From NCBI RefSeq assembly GCF_018070325.1, contig NZ_JAGPXY010000003.1:62001-126000 (forward strand): DNA of 64,000 nucleotides, in the 5' to 3' direction. This DNA is from Micromonospora sp. H61. GTDB lineage: Bacteria; Actinomycetota; Actinomycetes; Mycobacteriales; Micromonosporaceae. The notes beneath the pieces were generated by a model. The model made no database searches and had not been told where the DNA came from. It saw only the letters and a list, made by a program, of their open reading frames with translations. Positions 27,063-36,267 of the stretch are shown here, piece after piece. Numbering within the stretch: the stretch's first letter is position 1; the number at the start of each line of letters is the position of its first letter. Both the position numbers and the translations under genes were made by a program.

Positions 27063-27092
27063 GGGGTGGACCCGGCCGGCCGGGTCCACCCC
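27063..27092. terminator. Perfect 30-bp palindrome, bidirectional terminator
   Basis: GGGGTGGACCCGGCC is followed at once by its exact complement, giving a stem of 13 or more pairs with minimal loop between convergent genes (stops at 26666 and 27136). Confidence 0.75.
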
Positions 27093-27106
27093 ACGTGTCA
27101 TGTGCC

Positions 27107-27129
27107 GGCGGGCCGGCGGCCGGCCCGCC
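27107..27129. terminator. Second hairpin between the convergent operons
   Basis: GGCGGGCCG pairs with CGGCCCGCC around a 5-nt loop, 7 bp past the SDR stop at 27136. Confidence 0.6.
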
Positions 27130-27135
27130 GCTCCA

Positions 27136-28074
27136 CTACTCGGACTTGCCGAACGCGTCGACGTCGGTCAACTCGGCCGACAGGGCCCAAAGCCGCTCGG
27201 CCGCCTCGCGGTCGGCGGGGCCATCGAAGGTCTTGACCACCGCGCACGCCTGGCAGTAGCCGCCGCCCGCATCCGCCAGTCGCGGTGCCGTCGCGGCCCA
27301 GACCTGGGTCGCGGCGCCCTGCTCGGGTGCCCGGAACTCGGGCAGCAGTGGGGCGCCGTTCTCGTCGATCCAGCCGGCACCGACCATCTCCTCCTTGGAG
27401 AGGTGCCGCTGCAACGGGGTGAGGATGTAGCCGGGGTTCACCGAGAAGGCCCGCACCCCGGCTGCCCGGCCCAGCCTGTCGAGTTCGGCGGCGAAGAGGA
27501 TGTTGGCCGACTTCGACTGGCTGTATGCCGCCCACTTGTCGTAGCCGTTCTCGAAGTGCACGTCGTCCCAGTTGATGCGCGGGGTCTCCCCGGCGCCCGA
27601 GGCGACGACGACGACGCGCGCGCCGCCTGCCGCGGTCAGCGCCGGCCAGAGCCGGTTGACCAGGGCGTAGTGCCCCAGGTGGTTGGTCGCGAACTGGGCC
27701 TCCCAGCCCTCGCCCACCCGGGTCAGCGGGGCAGCCATGATGCCCGCGTTGTTGATCAGGATGTCGATGGGGCGGCCCGCGTCGAGGACGCGGTCGGCGA
27801 AGCGCTGGACGCTGCCGAGGTCGGCGAGGTCGAGTTCGTCGACCTCCACGCCGGCGATCCCTGCGACCGCCTCCCGCGCGACGTCCGTGCGGCGGGCCGG
27901 AACGAGGACCCGGGCGCCGGCGGCCGCGAGGGCGCGGGTGGTCGCCAGGCCCAGGCCGGAGTATCCGCCGGTGACGATGGCGAACCTACCGGAGAGGTCG
28001 ATGCCGGCGAGTACCTCGGTCGCTGTGCTGTCGATCCCGAAACCCAGGTCGTCAGGCTGATCAGAAAGGGTCAT
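27136..28074 (-). CDS. Short-chain dehydrogenase/reductase
   Basis: A 312-aa SDR. NAD(P) binding is TGGYSGLG, structural NNAG is present, and the catalytic Ser-Tyr-Lys set is VASGAG plus YSQSK. Its size and the NHLGHYALVNRLWP segment place it with the retinol dehydrogenase/oxidoreductase-like long SDRs. ATG 28074 is chosen over a TTG 6 bases upstream. It is the last gene of a minus-strand operon of glycosyltransferases and is likely to oxidise or reduce an alcohol/ketone on the product. Confidence 0.88.
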   Translation of the reverse strand: MTLSDQPDDLGFGIDSTATEVLAGIDLSGRFAIVTGGYSGLGLATTRALAAAGARVLVPARRTDVAREAVAGIAGVEVDELDLADLGSVQRFADRVLDAGRPIDILINNAGIMAAPLTRVGEGWEAQFATNHLGHYALVNRLWPALTAAGGARVVVVASGAGETPRINWDDVHFENGYDKWAAYSQSKSANILFAAELDRLGRAAGVRAFSVNPGYILTPLQRHLSKEEMVGAGWIDENGAPLLPEFRAPEQGAATQVWAATAPRLADAGGGYCQACAVVKTFDGPADREAAERLWALSAELTDVDAFGKSE

Positions 28075-28116
28075 GTTCAACTTTCCGGTCGGGCACCGCT
28101 ACTGCTGGCGCGTGGG

Positions 28117-29130
28117 TCAGGCGGGGTTTTCGACGCGGTAGAGCCGCTGCGTCATGCGTGGGAACAGCAGTCCTTGCAGAATGCCGATGCCGGCCGCCAC
28201 CGCCGAGGTGAGCGTCACCAATAGGTGAAGCACCGTGAATTGTAGTCCAAAAAGGATCCCGTGGTGACGATAGGCGTAGCCGTAGGTGCGCTTGTCGAGC
28301 CCGATGCTGATCCCGGTCAGCACCGCGGCGGCGAGGAGAGCCCACGGGCCGAGGACCACCGACGAGACCAGCGCGATCACCGCGGCGAGAAGGAAGGCAC
28401 TGCCCAGTGCCCGATATCCGGTGCCGGCACCCCCCGGAAGCTTGTTCAGCCGCAGCCAGTTCGGCGCGCCGAGCCGGGTGCGGTTGAACACCTTGGTCAG
28501 CATCACCCGCAGCGTGCCGTCGTGGTCGTGCCGTCCCCGGATGGTGGGTACGGCCTTGACCTCGTACCGGGCGTTGAGCCGGAAGCCGTAGTCCTGCTCC
28601 TCGGTCCACCGGAGTCGGTCGTTGAACTCGCCGATCTCCAGGAACGTCTCCTTCTTTATCGCGAACAGAGCCGAGTGCAGACCCGGGATGGCGCCCTCGA
28701 CCTCGCAGAACCAGACGTACTGCTGGATGGCGCGGTAGCGCTTGACCAGGCTGTCGGGAAACATCGGCTCGGCCCGGTACATGCCGCAGATCGCGCCGAG
28801 TCGCGGCTCCTCCCGCAGGTGGTCCACCGCCCGCTCGACCGCGTCGGGATCGAGCGCGACGTCCGAGTCGACAAAGAACAGCACCTCACCCTTGGCGTGC
28901 CGGGCGCCCAGGTTCCGCGCCGTGGAGACCCCACTGTTGACCGGCACCTGCGACACCGTGACGTCGAGCGCCCGCGCGATCGCCACCGAGTCGTCTGTGC
29001 TTGCGTCGTCGGCCACGATCACCTCGACGGCCGGGTACGTCTGGTTCTTCGCCGCTCTGATGCACTCGCCGATGGTGCTGGCGTAGTTGTAGTTCGGAAT
29101 GATCACGGAGACGAGTGGCTGCTCGTTCAT
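28117..29130 (-). CDS. GT2-family glycosyltransferase with C-terminal membrane helices
   Basis: A 337-aa protein. The GT-A domain has SVIIPNYNYASTIGECI, VIVADDAST and the metal site FFVDSDVALDPD, plus RWTEEQDYGFRL with the catalytic acid. Two or three membrane helices follow from about residue 240. This build is typical of enzymes that use lipid-linked acceptors at the inner membrane face. It is paralogous to the gene at 33422. Start 29130 follows AAAGG and TTGGAG. Confidence 0.87.
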   Translation of the reverse strand: MNEQPLVSVIIPNYNYASTIGECIRAAKNQTYPAVEVIVADDASTDDSVAIARALDVTVSQVPVNSGVSTARNLGARHAKGEVLFFVDSDVALDPDAVERAVDHLREEPRLGAICGMYRAEPMFPDSLVKRYRAIQQYVWFCEVEGAIPGLHSALFAIKKETFLEIGEFNDRLRWTEEQDYGFRLNARYEVKAVPTIRGRHDHDGTLRVMLTKVFNRTRLGAPNWLRLNKLPGGAGTGYRALGSAFLLAAVIALVSSVVLGPWALLAAAVLTGISIGLDKRTYGYAYRHHGILFGLQFTVLHLLVTLTSAVAAGIGILQGLLFPRMTQRLYRVENPA

Positions 29131-29153
29131 CGGGCTCCAACCTTTCTTTCTTC

Positions 29154-30296
29154 TCATCGGTGTTGCCGTGCCGCAGTGCGCCCGCGAAGGGTGGTGAAGA
29201 GAACCTCGTACGCGTCCAGCGACGCCGCCATCGAGAAACGCGCCCGTGCCGCCCGGGCCTTCTGCTCCTTCCAATGCCGCGGCACCGCCGCCAGTTCGGA
29301 GATGGCCCGTTCCAGCGCTTGTGGATCCCGAGGCGGGACCACTCGGCCGAATCCGGTCGCGGCCACGGGGTAACGGTTGCCGGGAAGATCGGTCGTCACC
29401 GACGGGATGCCGCTCATCATCGCCTCGGCCAGTACGGTGCCGAACGAACTGGCGACCGCCGGCAGCGCGAACACGTCGACCGAGGCGTAGAAATCGTTGA
29501 CCTCCCGGCCGCGCAGCTCGCCGAGGATCCGTACCCGGCTGTCCCGGTCGATCTCGGACTGCACCGCCGTGAGATCGCCACCGGTCACCTCGTGGTAGTT
29601 GCCCGCGATCAACAGCCGGGCGTCGGGGTCGGCGATCCGCTGGAACGCCCGGACCAGATAGCCGATCCCTTTGTCCGCCACGATCCGGCCCAGGAAGCCG
29701 ACGTGCAGGCGGCCGGTCTCGCGGTATCGGGGCTCACCGCCCCGCCGGTCCAGGCACGGCGGCGCGATCGGGGTGAAGTTGCGGTTGCGGATGACCGGCC
29801 AGAATCGCGAGGCGTGTGCCTGGTCGTGGCTGCTGGCCACCACGGCGGCGGAGCGGCGGATGGCCGCTCGGGAGGCGACGTCCGAGGCGCGTGCGAGGGC
29901 CCGGCCCGACCAGCCCGCCGGCTGGTGCGGGTCGCTGTGCAGCATGCTCACCACCGGTACGCGGCGGGCCAGTGGCATCAGCAGGGCCGCCTCCGGCATC
30001 GGCAGGTTGAGGTGCAGCAGCGACGAGCTGCGTGCCAGCTGGCCGGCCAGGATCGGGTAGCGAGGGGCGAAGATCGCCTGCCTCGCCCGCATCAGCACCG
30101 GGGAGCGGTAGATGTCCACCCCGCCGACAGTGTCCCGCAGCGGCAGTTCGGGATCGTGCTGGGCGGTGACGACGGCGACCCGCCAACCCCGATTGGCCAT
30201 TCCCTCGGCGATGCTGCGTGCGGTCTGCGTGAATCCACTGACGTACGGCTCGTAGTGGGTGGCCGCTAGCGTCAGATCGTATTTCCTGTCCGGCAT
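29154..30296 (-). CDS. GT4-family glycosyltransferase (first of two paralogues)
   Basis: A 380-aa GT-B enzyme: HYEPYVSGFTQTARSIAEGM near the N-terminus, GFLGRIVADKGIGYLVRAF in the second domain, and the E-x7-E-like SFGTVLAEAMMSGIPSVTTD. It is very similar to the GT4 at 38344 (YSPYVSGLTEVARVLAEGL; FGIAQAEAMMCGIPSVTTD), so the pair arose by duplication. It lies 23 bp upstream of the GT2 gene in the same operon. Confidence 0.9.
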   Translation of the reverse strand: MPDRKYDLTLAATHYEPYVSGFTQTARSIAEGMANRGWRVAVVTAQHDPELPLRDTVGGVDIYRSPVLMRARQAIFAPRYPILAGQLARSSSLLHLNLPMPEAALLMPLARRVPVVSMLHSDPHQPAGWSGRALARASDVASRAAIRRSAAVVASSHDQAHASRFWPVIRNRNFTPIAPPCLDRRGGEPRYRETGRLHVGFLGRIVADKGIGYLVRAFQRIADPDARLLIAGNYHEVTGGDLTAVQSEIDRDSRVRILGELRGREVNDFYASVDVFALPAVASSFGTVLAEAMMSGIPSVTTDLPGNRYPVAATGFGRVVPPRDPQALERAISELAAVPRHWKEQKARAARARFSMAASLDAYEVLFTTLRGRTAARQHR

Positions 30297-30351
30297 GGGT
30301 ACCGCATTCTCTGAGGTATCGCTACGGCCGATTACCTAATCCCTGAGCACA

Positions 30352-31464
30352 TTAGTGGTTCGCCTGTGACCAGCTTCTTGGCGATTTCTTGGGGGCCGGT
30401 GAGTCGGCATTCGTGGGCTCCGGACCCGTCGCCGCCACCGCGGGCAGGGCGGGAGCTGCCGCGGCCGGGTGCCGCCGGATGACCGCCGCGGTCACCAGCA
30501 GGCCGACCCCGGCGGTGGCGAGTTCGCTCAGCGTCACCACGACCCGGCTGATCAGCGCCACCACCCCGGCCACCGGAATCGGCAGGATGACACTGAGCGC
30601 GGCCGTCACCACCACCTCTCGGACGCCGATGCCGTCAGGGGCGAAGACGGCGATCACCCCGGCGACCGCGCCGAGGCCGAACGCGCCCAGGCAGAGCGGC
30701 AGCGCACGCAGCGGCGGCGCCCCCATCGCCACGGCGAGGACCCACAGGTGGGCGCCCCCGATCACCCACGCCAGCAGTTGGGCGACGACCGCCTGCCGGA
30801 TGCCGGTGCCGCAGATCGCCGTCGGCGGCTCCGGGCGGCGGCGCAGCCGGCCGAGCAGGGACGCCGCCCCGCCCACCAGACCGGGGCGGATCAGGACCGC
30901 GGCCACCGGCAGGACGGCCAGCAGGAGCCAGCCGGACGACGCGCCGAAGACCTCCGGCCCGGCGGCCAGCCCCACGGTGGCGCCGGTCAGCAGGCTCACC
31001 ACCAGGGCCAGCAGCCAGGCCGCGCTCATCCGGCCCGCCGGTACGCCGATGGCCCTGCCCATCTCGACGCTGACCAGGAAACCCATCACCTTGCCGGGCA
31101 CGTACTTGACAAGCTGTCCGAAGTAGAAGATCCGGGCCGCGTCCACGGCGGAGACCCGCTCGCCGACGCCGGCGAGCATGGCCCGCCAGGAGACCATCGT
31201 GGCGACCAGACCGGCGGCATTGGCCAGGACGGCCAGCGCCGCCATCGTCACGACGAAGCCGGGCCGCTGCCCGCGTAGCGTGCCCGCGACCGTGGACCAG
31301 TCCTGACCGCGCAGCGCGAGCACGATGAAGACCACGGTCACCGCCAGCAACAAGCCGATGAGCACCCGCCGGGCCGCCGAACGCCAACGCTTCCGGGGCA
31401 CGGCGGTCACTGTCACGTTGATTCCGGGGAAGGCCTGCGGTGCGTCCAGTTCTTTTGTTGACAA
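30352..31464 (-). CDS. UPF0104/LPG-synthase-TM family membrane protein (putative glycolipid flippase)
   Basis: A 370-aa protein with about eight membrane helices and the family pattern FYFGQLVKYVPGKVMGFLVS and APDGIGVREVVVTAAL. Related proteins (PF03706) flip polyprenyl-linked sugars or act in lipid modification. It begins with a TTG codon after GGAGAAGGTGTCGC. Between glycosyltransferases and the SARP gene, a role in moving a lipid-linked glycan across the membrane is a reasonable inference. Confidence 0.85.
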   Translation of the reverse strand: MSTKELDAPQAFPGINVTVTAVPRKRWRSAARRVLIGLLLAVTVVFIVLALRGQDWSTVAGTLRGQRPGFVVTMAALAVLANAAGLVATMVSWRAMLAGVGERVSAVDAARIFYFGQLVKYVPGKVMGFLVSVEMGRAIGVPAGRMSAAWLLALVVSLLTGATVGLAAGPEVFGASSGWLLLAVLPVAAVLIRPGLVGGAASLLGRLRRRPEPPTAICGTGIRQAVVAQLLAWVIGGAHLWVLAVAMGAPPLRALPLCLGAFGLGAVAGVIAVFAPDGIGVREVVVTAALSVILPIPVAGVVALISRVVVTLSELATAGVGLLVTAAVIRRHPAAAAPALPAVAATGPEPTNADSPAPKKSPRSWSQANH

Positions 31465-31506
31465 GCGACACCTTCTCCGATCGTGGAAAGGAATCGAGCT
31501 GGTGGC

Positions 31507-33381
31507 TCACGCTAACCGCGAACCGCTTGCTTCTTCCTTGTCCGACGGTTCGCCGGTCATTTCTCCCTCGGGCCCGGCAAAGCGTTCCCGGGCGTACAGC
31601 CGCAGCAGTTCACCCATTCGGTAACTGCCCGGCGTCGAGGTCTCCAACAGCTGCGCGTCGACCAGACGCTCCAGGATGCGTTCGGCGTGTGCCTCCGAGC
31701 GGGCGAGCACCTGAGCGGCGGTCGACCGGCTGAGCTCCGTCATAGGCGACGTGCCCAGCAGCTTGAATGCCTCGGCGATGGCGCGCTCGGAGCGGTCCGA
31801 GCTGCCGGAGAGACGGTCGTAGGAGCCGGCCATGCTGGTCCGCAGGCCGACCCCGTCGAACTCGAGATTGTCCAGCCGGCGGCGCTCGTCGGCGAGCCGG
31901 TCGCGCAGCTCGGCGAGCGGCCATCCGGGGCGGGCCACGAGGCGGGCACCGACGATACGTAGCGCCAGCGGCAGGCACTCGCACCACTCGGCGATCGCGG
32001 TCGCGGCCTCGGGCTCCGCCGCCACCCGTTCCGCCCCGACCCAGTGGCTCAGCAGCGCGATGGCGTCCGGGACGGTGAGCGGTCCGACGCGTAGCTGGCG
32101 CACGTCGCTGAGCCCCGCCAGCGGCTGTCGGCTGGTCACCAGCGTCCCGCAACCGGCGCCGCTGGGCAGCAGCGGGCGCACCTGGGCGGCGTCGACGGCG
32201 TTGTCGAGCACCAGTAACAGCCGCCGCCCGGCGACGACAGAGCGGAACAGGGCCGCGGCCTCGTCGACCTGCTCCTGGTCGTAGCTCATGCTGACCCCGA
32301 GGGTGCGCAGCAGCCGGGCGAGCGCGTCGACCGGCGTCAGTGGCTTCGCGTCCACGCTGGTGCCGCGCAGCGCGATGTACAACTGGCCGTCCGGGTACCG
32401 GCCGCTGAGCTTGTGCGCGGCGTGGATTGCCAGGGTGGACTTCCCCACCCCGGCGGTCCCGTAGATCGACACCACCGGGGCCGAGTCCCCCGTGCTGGCG
32501 AGGTTCAGCCAGTTCAGGATCGGCGCGAGGTCGTCGTGCCGGCCGGAGAATCGGGCGATGTCGGCGGGTAGCTGCCGCGGCACGTGCCGGATCGGCGTGG
32601 CGACCGGGCCGACGTTGCCCGGGTACGGCTCGTCGAGTTCGCCGCGGAGGATGGCGACGTGAAGGTTGCGCAGCTCGGGGCCGGGCTCGGCGCCGAACTG
32701 CTCGACGACCTGCGCGCGGGTGTCGACGTAGTACTGCAACGCCTCGGGGGTACGTCCCATCGCGCAGAGCGCCCGCATCTGCAGCGACACGAGCGGTTCG
32801 GCGAGCGGATACGAGCCGAGGATCCGGGCCAGCCGCTCGGCGACCGCCTCCGGGCTGCCGAGCCGTAGCTCCTCGGTGCCCCAGGCGCCGGCCAAGCTGA
32901 TCAATTGCGATGCCACGCTGCGCCTGACCCGGTTGGCCCAGTCGCTGGCCAGGGTGGTGAGTGGATCCCCCCGCCACAGGTCCATCGCCTCGCGCAGCGC
33001 GGCGATCCGCTCTTCGTCGCTGATCCGAGTCGCCGCGCGGCCGGTGTCGATGAGGCTGTTCAACCGGTGCAGGTCCACCTGTTGGCGCTCGACGTTCAGC
33101 ACGTAGCCGTCCCCGTGGCGACTCAGGCCGATGGGTTTGCCGGAGCCGTCGTCCACCTGCGCCAGGGCCCGGCGGAGCCGGGCGACGTGGGCGTAGAGGG
33201 CGCTGCGGGGCGCCTCGGGCGCCGCCGGCCCCCACACCCGTTCGGTCAGGGTGTCGATCGACACGGGTGTGCCGGCGTCCACGGCAAGGGCCGCCAGGAC
33301 CGCACGACGCTGACGTGGACCCACGTCCAGCGGGCCCCCCGCTGACTCCACCTCGATGGGTCCCAGTAGTCGGATCCTCAC
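31507..33381 (-). CDS. AfsR-type SARP transcriptional activator with NB-ARC ATPase domain
   Basis: A 624-aa regulator. It begins MRIRLLGPIEVE (GTG 33381, GGGGAGAGCAT upstream) with an OmpR-like winged helix, followed by a bacterial transcriptional activation domain (to about residue 250) and an NB-ARC/STAND ATPase with YGTAGVGKSTLAIH and LLLVLDN. The TPR region seen in full AfsR is short or missing. SARPs bind heptameric direct repeats and activate biosynthetic genes; such repeats (GAGCAT, 11-bp period) precede this operon at 34584. Confidence 0.92.
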   Translation of the reverse strand: MRIRLLGPIEVESAGGPLDVGPRQRRAVLAALAVDAGTPVSIDTLTERVWGPAAPEAPRSALYAHVARLRRALAQVDDGSGKPIGLSRHGDGYVLNVERQQVDLHRLNSLIDTGRAATRISDEERIAALREAMDLWRGDPLTTLASDWANRVRRSVASQLISLAGAWGTEELRLGSPEAVAERLARILGSYPLAEPLVSLQMRALCAMGRTPEALQYYVDTRAQVVEQFGAEPGPELRNLHVAILRGELDEPYPGNVGPVATPIRHVPRQLPADIARFSGRHDDLAPILNWLNLASTGDSAPVVSIYGTAGVGKSTLAIHAAHKLSGRYPDGQLYIALRGTSVDAKPLTPVDALARLLRTLGVSMSYDQEQVDEAAALFRSVVAGRRLLLVLDNAVDAAQVRPLLPSGAGCGTLVTSRQPLAGLSDVRQLRVGPLTVPDAIALLSHWVGAERVAAEPEAATAIAEWCECLPLALRIVGARLVARPGWPLAELRDRLADERRRLDNLEFDGVGLRTSMAGSYDRLSGSSDRSERAIAEAFKLLGTSPMTELSRSTAAQVLARSEAHAERILERLVDAQLLETSTPGSYRMGELLRLYARERFAGPEGEMTGEPSDKEEASGSRLA

Positions 33382-33421
33382 ATGCTCTCCCCGGTCATCA
33401 CGTCTGACGACGGCCGGCGTA

Positions 33422-34447
33422 CTAATGGACGCCGGCCGGTGTCCGGTACCTCTGTCGGAAGCGCGCGTCGAGTACGTAGCGCAGGCCACCACTCAACGCG
33501 CCCGCGGAAATCGCGAGACTGTACAGAAAACTGAGTAGCGCGCTCGGCGGCACCATCCGCCAGCCCGCGGTGCGTCGGACGTAGTTCAACAGGGGGAGGT
33601 CGACGCCGATGAACCACGTCAGGAAGGCGACCGGAACGGCTGCCAGGTAGGGGGAGAGCAGCGCCAGGGGGAGGCTGATGGTGGCCAGGAAGGCGGCCGC
33701 GACCTCGGCGGGCCGGTGGGTGGCCTCTCGCTCGGGCTTCAGCTCGCGTTGCTTCAGGACGAGGGGAACCAGTGAGCCGGCCCGCCGGTACAGCTTCCGC
33801 AGGATCGAGGACAGCTGGTCGTCGTCGTCGTGGTACCCGACCACGGACAGGGTGCGGATGACCGGGTGGTGCTCCGCGATCCGGAGGCTGAACTCGTGGT
33901 CCTCGTTGGCGTACTGGCCGAGCAGCCGCTCGTCGAACGCCCCGATCTCGTCGATGACCCAGCGGGGCACGGCGCCGCTGGCGAAGTGGCCGGTCCGGGC
34001 CGGCCCGAGCTTGCGGGTGGCGCGGTAGTGGCCGTAGAGCACCTGCACCCACTCCACCACGCCGTCGTCGATCAGGGGGCGGTCGCCGTAGACGCCCCAG
34101 ACGGCTCCGTAGGACGGGTTCTCCTCGAAGATCTTCACGGCGTTGGCGACCGCGTCGGGGGCAAGGGCGACATCGGAGTCGAGGAAGAAGAGGATGTCGC
34201 CGCTACTCGCGGCGATGCCGCGGTTGCGGGCGGGGCCGGCGCCGACGTTGTCGGTCAGTTCGATGAGTGTGCAACCGAGTTTTCCGACGATCTCCGGCGT
34301 CTCGTCGGTGCTGGCGTCGTCGACGACGATGACCTCGACCGACGGGTGGGTCTGGTGCAATGCCGAGAGCACGCTCAGGGCGATGGTCTTTCGGCCGTTG
34401 TGGCAGGGGATTACCACTGACACCAGTGGCGTCTTGGCGGGCTTCAT
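33422..34447 (-). CDS. GT2-family glycosyltransferase with C-terminal membrane helices
   Basis: A 341-aa protein. GT-A signatures are SVVIPCHNGRKTIALSVLSA, VIVVDDASTDETP and FFLDSDVALAPD, with the acidic ANEDHEFSLRIAEHH. Two C-terminal membrane helices follow. It is a paralogue of the gene at 28117. Start 34447 follows GAGGAGCATCA. It is the first gene after the SARP repeat, so it likely heads the operon reading down to the SDR. Confidence 0.88.
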   Translation of the reverse strand: MKPAKTPLVSVVIPCHNGRKTIALSVLSALHQTHPSVEVIVVDDASTDETPEIVGKLGCTLIELTDNVGAGPARNRGIAASSGDILFFLDSDVALAPDAVANAVKIFEENPSYGAVWGVYGDRPLIDDGVVEWVQVLYGHYRATRKLGPARTGHFASGAVPRWVIDEIGAFDERLLGQYANEDHEFSLRIAEHHPVIRTLSVVGYHDDDDQLSSILRKLYRRAGSLVPLVLKQRELKPEREATHRPAEVAAAFLATISLPLALLSPYLAAVPVAFLTWFIGVDLPLLNYVRRTAGWRMVPPSALLSFLYSLAISAGALSGGLRYVLDARFRQRYRTPAGVH

Positions 34448-34583
34448 TGATGCTCCTCGGGCAGGAATTCGGCTGCGCTGGGAGGTGGACGATCGCACCT
34501 ACTCGCCGGTTTCTCGTCGTCGAGAAGACCCGTCGACCACCTTAGTGCCTGATCGACACCGGTAGACAGCTATCGATTGATTT

Positions 34584-34601
34584 CATGCTCGTTAAATGCT
34601 C
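34584..34601 (-). promoter_or_regulatory. SARP-type direct repeat, GAGCAT x2 on an 11-bp period
   Basis: On the minus strand GAGCATT and GAGCATG are exactly 11 bp apart. A weak -10-like CGATAG lies 8 bp further on, which is the geometry of SARP-activated promoters. It lies 137 bp before the GT2 start and 1.2 kb before the SARP gene in the same operon, so autoregulation is likely. Confidence 0.55.
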
Positions 34602-34650
34602 GGGTTGTCCCGCCACCGCATGTTTCGCGCGGATGTGACGCTCATCTCGG

Positions 34651-35853
34651 TCAGGGTGCCGAGATGACGAACTGCTGGGCCTTGTGGTCGGACAGGCCCT
34701 TGGGGAGGGTCAGGTCGTAACTGTGCACCTTGATGTCCGGAGTGGTGAAGAGCCAATCGATACGCCACATTAGTGGCTTGTCGCCCACCGGCCAGGTAGC
34801 CGGATAGAGAGACGAGAGTGCCCTGCTCTGGTCGACCAGCCGGTCGGAGACCATGTCGAGGAGATTCATCGACGGTGAGGTGTTGAGGTCGCCGGCCATC
34901 ACCGCCCGGTTCGGGTTCTTCTCCAGGTCGGCGGCGATGGCCTGGTAGCTGGCCTGCCGGATCTCGAAGTTGAACCGATCGATCTCGAACATGTTCCGGT
35001 CGTCGTCGCTACGCAACAACAGGATCCGGACCGGCGGCTGGAAGATGTGCGAGTTGTAGAACGACACGACCTGGCCGTTGACCCGGATGTCGGTACGCAG
35101 CGCCTGTGACGTGTAGAACAGCGGTCGGTCGACGAGGGCCGGCGGCACCGGCTTCAGATCGTCCGGCAGGTACGGCTGGGAGTCGAGCCACGCGTGCCCG
35201 ACCACCGGCAGCCGGGTGAGCGTGACGTTGCGCCCCTCGCGGACGATCGTGTAGCCGGGGAACGCGGCCGTCAACTGCGCCGTCTGGTCGATCTCGTACG
35301 CCTGCGCGAAGATGTCGACCAGCGAGTCGTCGACGTTGGCGTACTCGTGCAGCATGTAGACGTCGGCGTCCATCTCCCGCAGGAAGTCGTAGAACTGCCC
35401 CGTGGTGGTGCGCTGCTCCCCGCCGTTGCGCCGGTCCTGGTCCCAGTACTCGGTGTTCCAGGTCACCACTTTGACGGCGTCGGCGGGCGCCGGCGGCGGG
35501 GTGTAGAGCACCGTCGCGAAGTTGATCCCGCTGTAGCCGAGACCGAGCACCAGTGCGAGCAGTGCCGCCCCGACCAGCCGCCCGCGTATCGGCCGCGCCA
35601 GCCAGGCGACGGGCAGCAGCAACACCGGGACCGCCGCCCAGGCGATCGGCGGGAGCAGGTCCACCGGTCCCCATACGTAAGTCCGGGCACTGAGCAGGTG
35701 GTGCAGCACGACGAGGACCAGCCAACCCACGCAGGCCACGGCCGCGAGACGCACCCCCCAGCGGGCCCTCCGGGACCGGGCAGAAGGATCCGGCGACAAC
35801 TCCGGATCCTTTTCGTCCATTATTGCGGTCGTTCTCGCCGCCGCTTCCGTCAT
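34651..35853 (-). CDS. Endonuclease/exonuclease/phosphatase-family membrane protein
   Basis: A 400-aa protein. Three membrane helices near the N-terminus (about residues 35-120) precede an extracytoplasmic EEP domain: KVVTWNTEYW, MLHEYANVDD, FYNSHIF, the GDLNTSPS and SDHKAQ motifs, giving metal-dependent phosphodiester or phosphomonoester cleavage. Start 35853 follows AAGGAGTTGCC. Its role in the island could be to cleave a lipid-phosphate or sugar-phosphate intermediate; the real substrate is unknown. Confidence 0.85.
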   Translation of the reverse strand: MTEAAARTTAIMDEKDPELSPDPSARSRRARWGVRLAAVACVGWLVLVVLHHLLSARTYVWGPVDLLPPIAWAAVPVLLLPVAWLARPIRGRLVGAALLALVLGLGYSGINFATVLYTPPPAPADAVKVVTWNTEYWDQDRRNGGEQRTTTGQFYDFLREMDADVYMLHEYANVDDSLVDIFAQAYEIDQTAQLTAAFPGYTIVREGRNVTLTRLPVVGHAWLDSQPYLPDDLKPVPPALVDRPLFYTSQALRTDIRVNGQVVSFYNSHIFQPPVRILLLRSDDDRNMFEIDRFNFEIRQASYQAIAADLEKNPNRAVMAGDLNTSPSMNLLDMVSDRLVDQSRALSSLYPATWPVGDKPLMWRIDWLFTTPDIKVHSYDLTLPKGLSDHKAQQFVISAP

Positions 35854-36267
35854 GGCAACTCCTTTACGTGGCTCCGGTTCCCGCCGAGGTCGGTGCCGGC
35901 CGGGAAAAAGGTATCGATCGACACCTTGCTCGAAGCTTGTTCCCGACACCAAGGAGGGGGCAATCGTCGCTCACTAGCGTCACGAGCGCCAATACCGGAT
36001 TCACCACCGAGGAAGGAGCCGCCGAATGGATCAGGCGCAGCATTTCGACGCTCGCCCGGAGTTGGCGTCGGCGGGCGGGGCGGGGCTGGTCGGTCCGACA
36101 TGCGACTTGCCCGGCATTTGGCGGGCCGGCCCGACTGGTCGGTAACTGTGGCCGGTGGACGGTCAGTCGGTATATATCCGATAACGGCGAATGCCGGAAA
36201 CGTGGCCGCCTTGCAGTCGTGACACTGCCGTCGAGAGCGCGGCATCTTTTCGAAACGGGAGGTGGAA
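35854..36267. other. Divergent promoter region of the island (414 bp)
   Basis: It lies between two operons read apart from each other and must hold both promoters. TGGACG (36156) and GATAAC (36180), 18 bp apart, could serve the epimerase operon; the sequence is unusually AT-rich there (cggtatatatccg). A 39-codon frame is described separately at 36026. Confidence 0.5.
36026..36145 (+). CDS. Possible 39-aa peptide gene upstream of the epimerase
   Basis: An ATG with a near-ideal ribosome site (GGAAGGAG, 7-base spacing) opens a 39-codon frame starting MDQAQHFDARPELASAGG and ending in GPTCDLPGIWRAGPTGR. About 79% of third positions are G or C, in line with a coding sequence but not proof. It has a single Cys and Trp near the C-terminus. 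It could be a small regulatory leader, a RiPP-like precursor, or chance; no modifying enzyme of a known RiPP class is near. Confidence 0.4.
   Translation: MDQAQHFDARPELASAGGAGLVGPTCDLPGIWRAGPTGR

Noticed and set aside
27063..27129. Attachment or transposon end from the strong palindromes
   Set aside because: They lie between convergent stops and fit terminators; no copy occurs elsewhere in the window.
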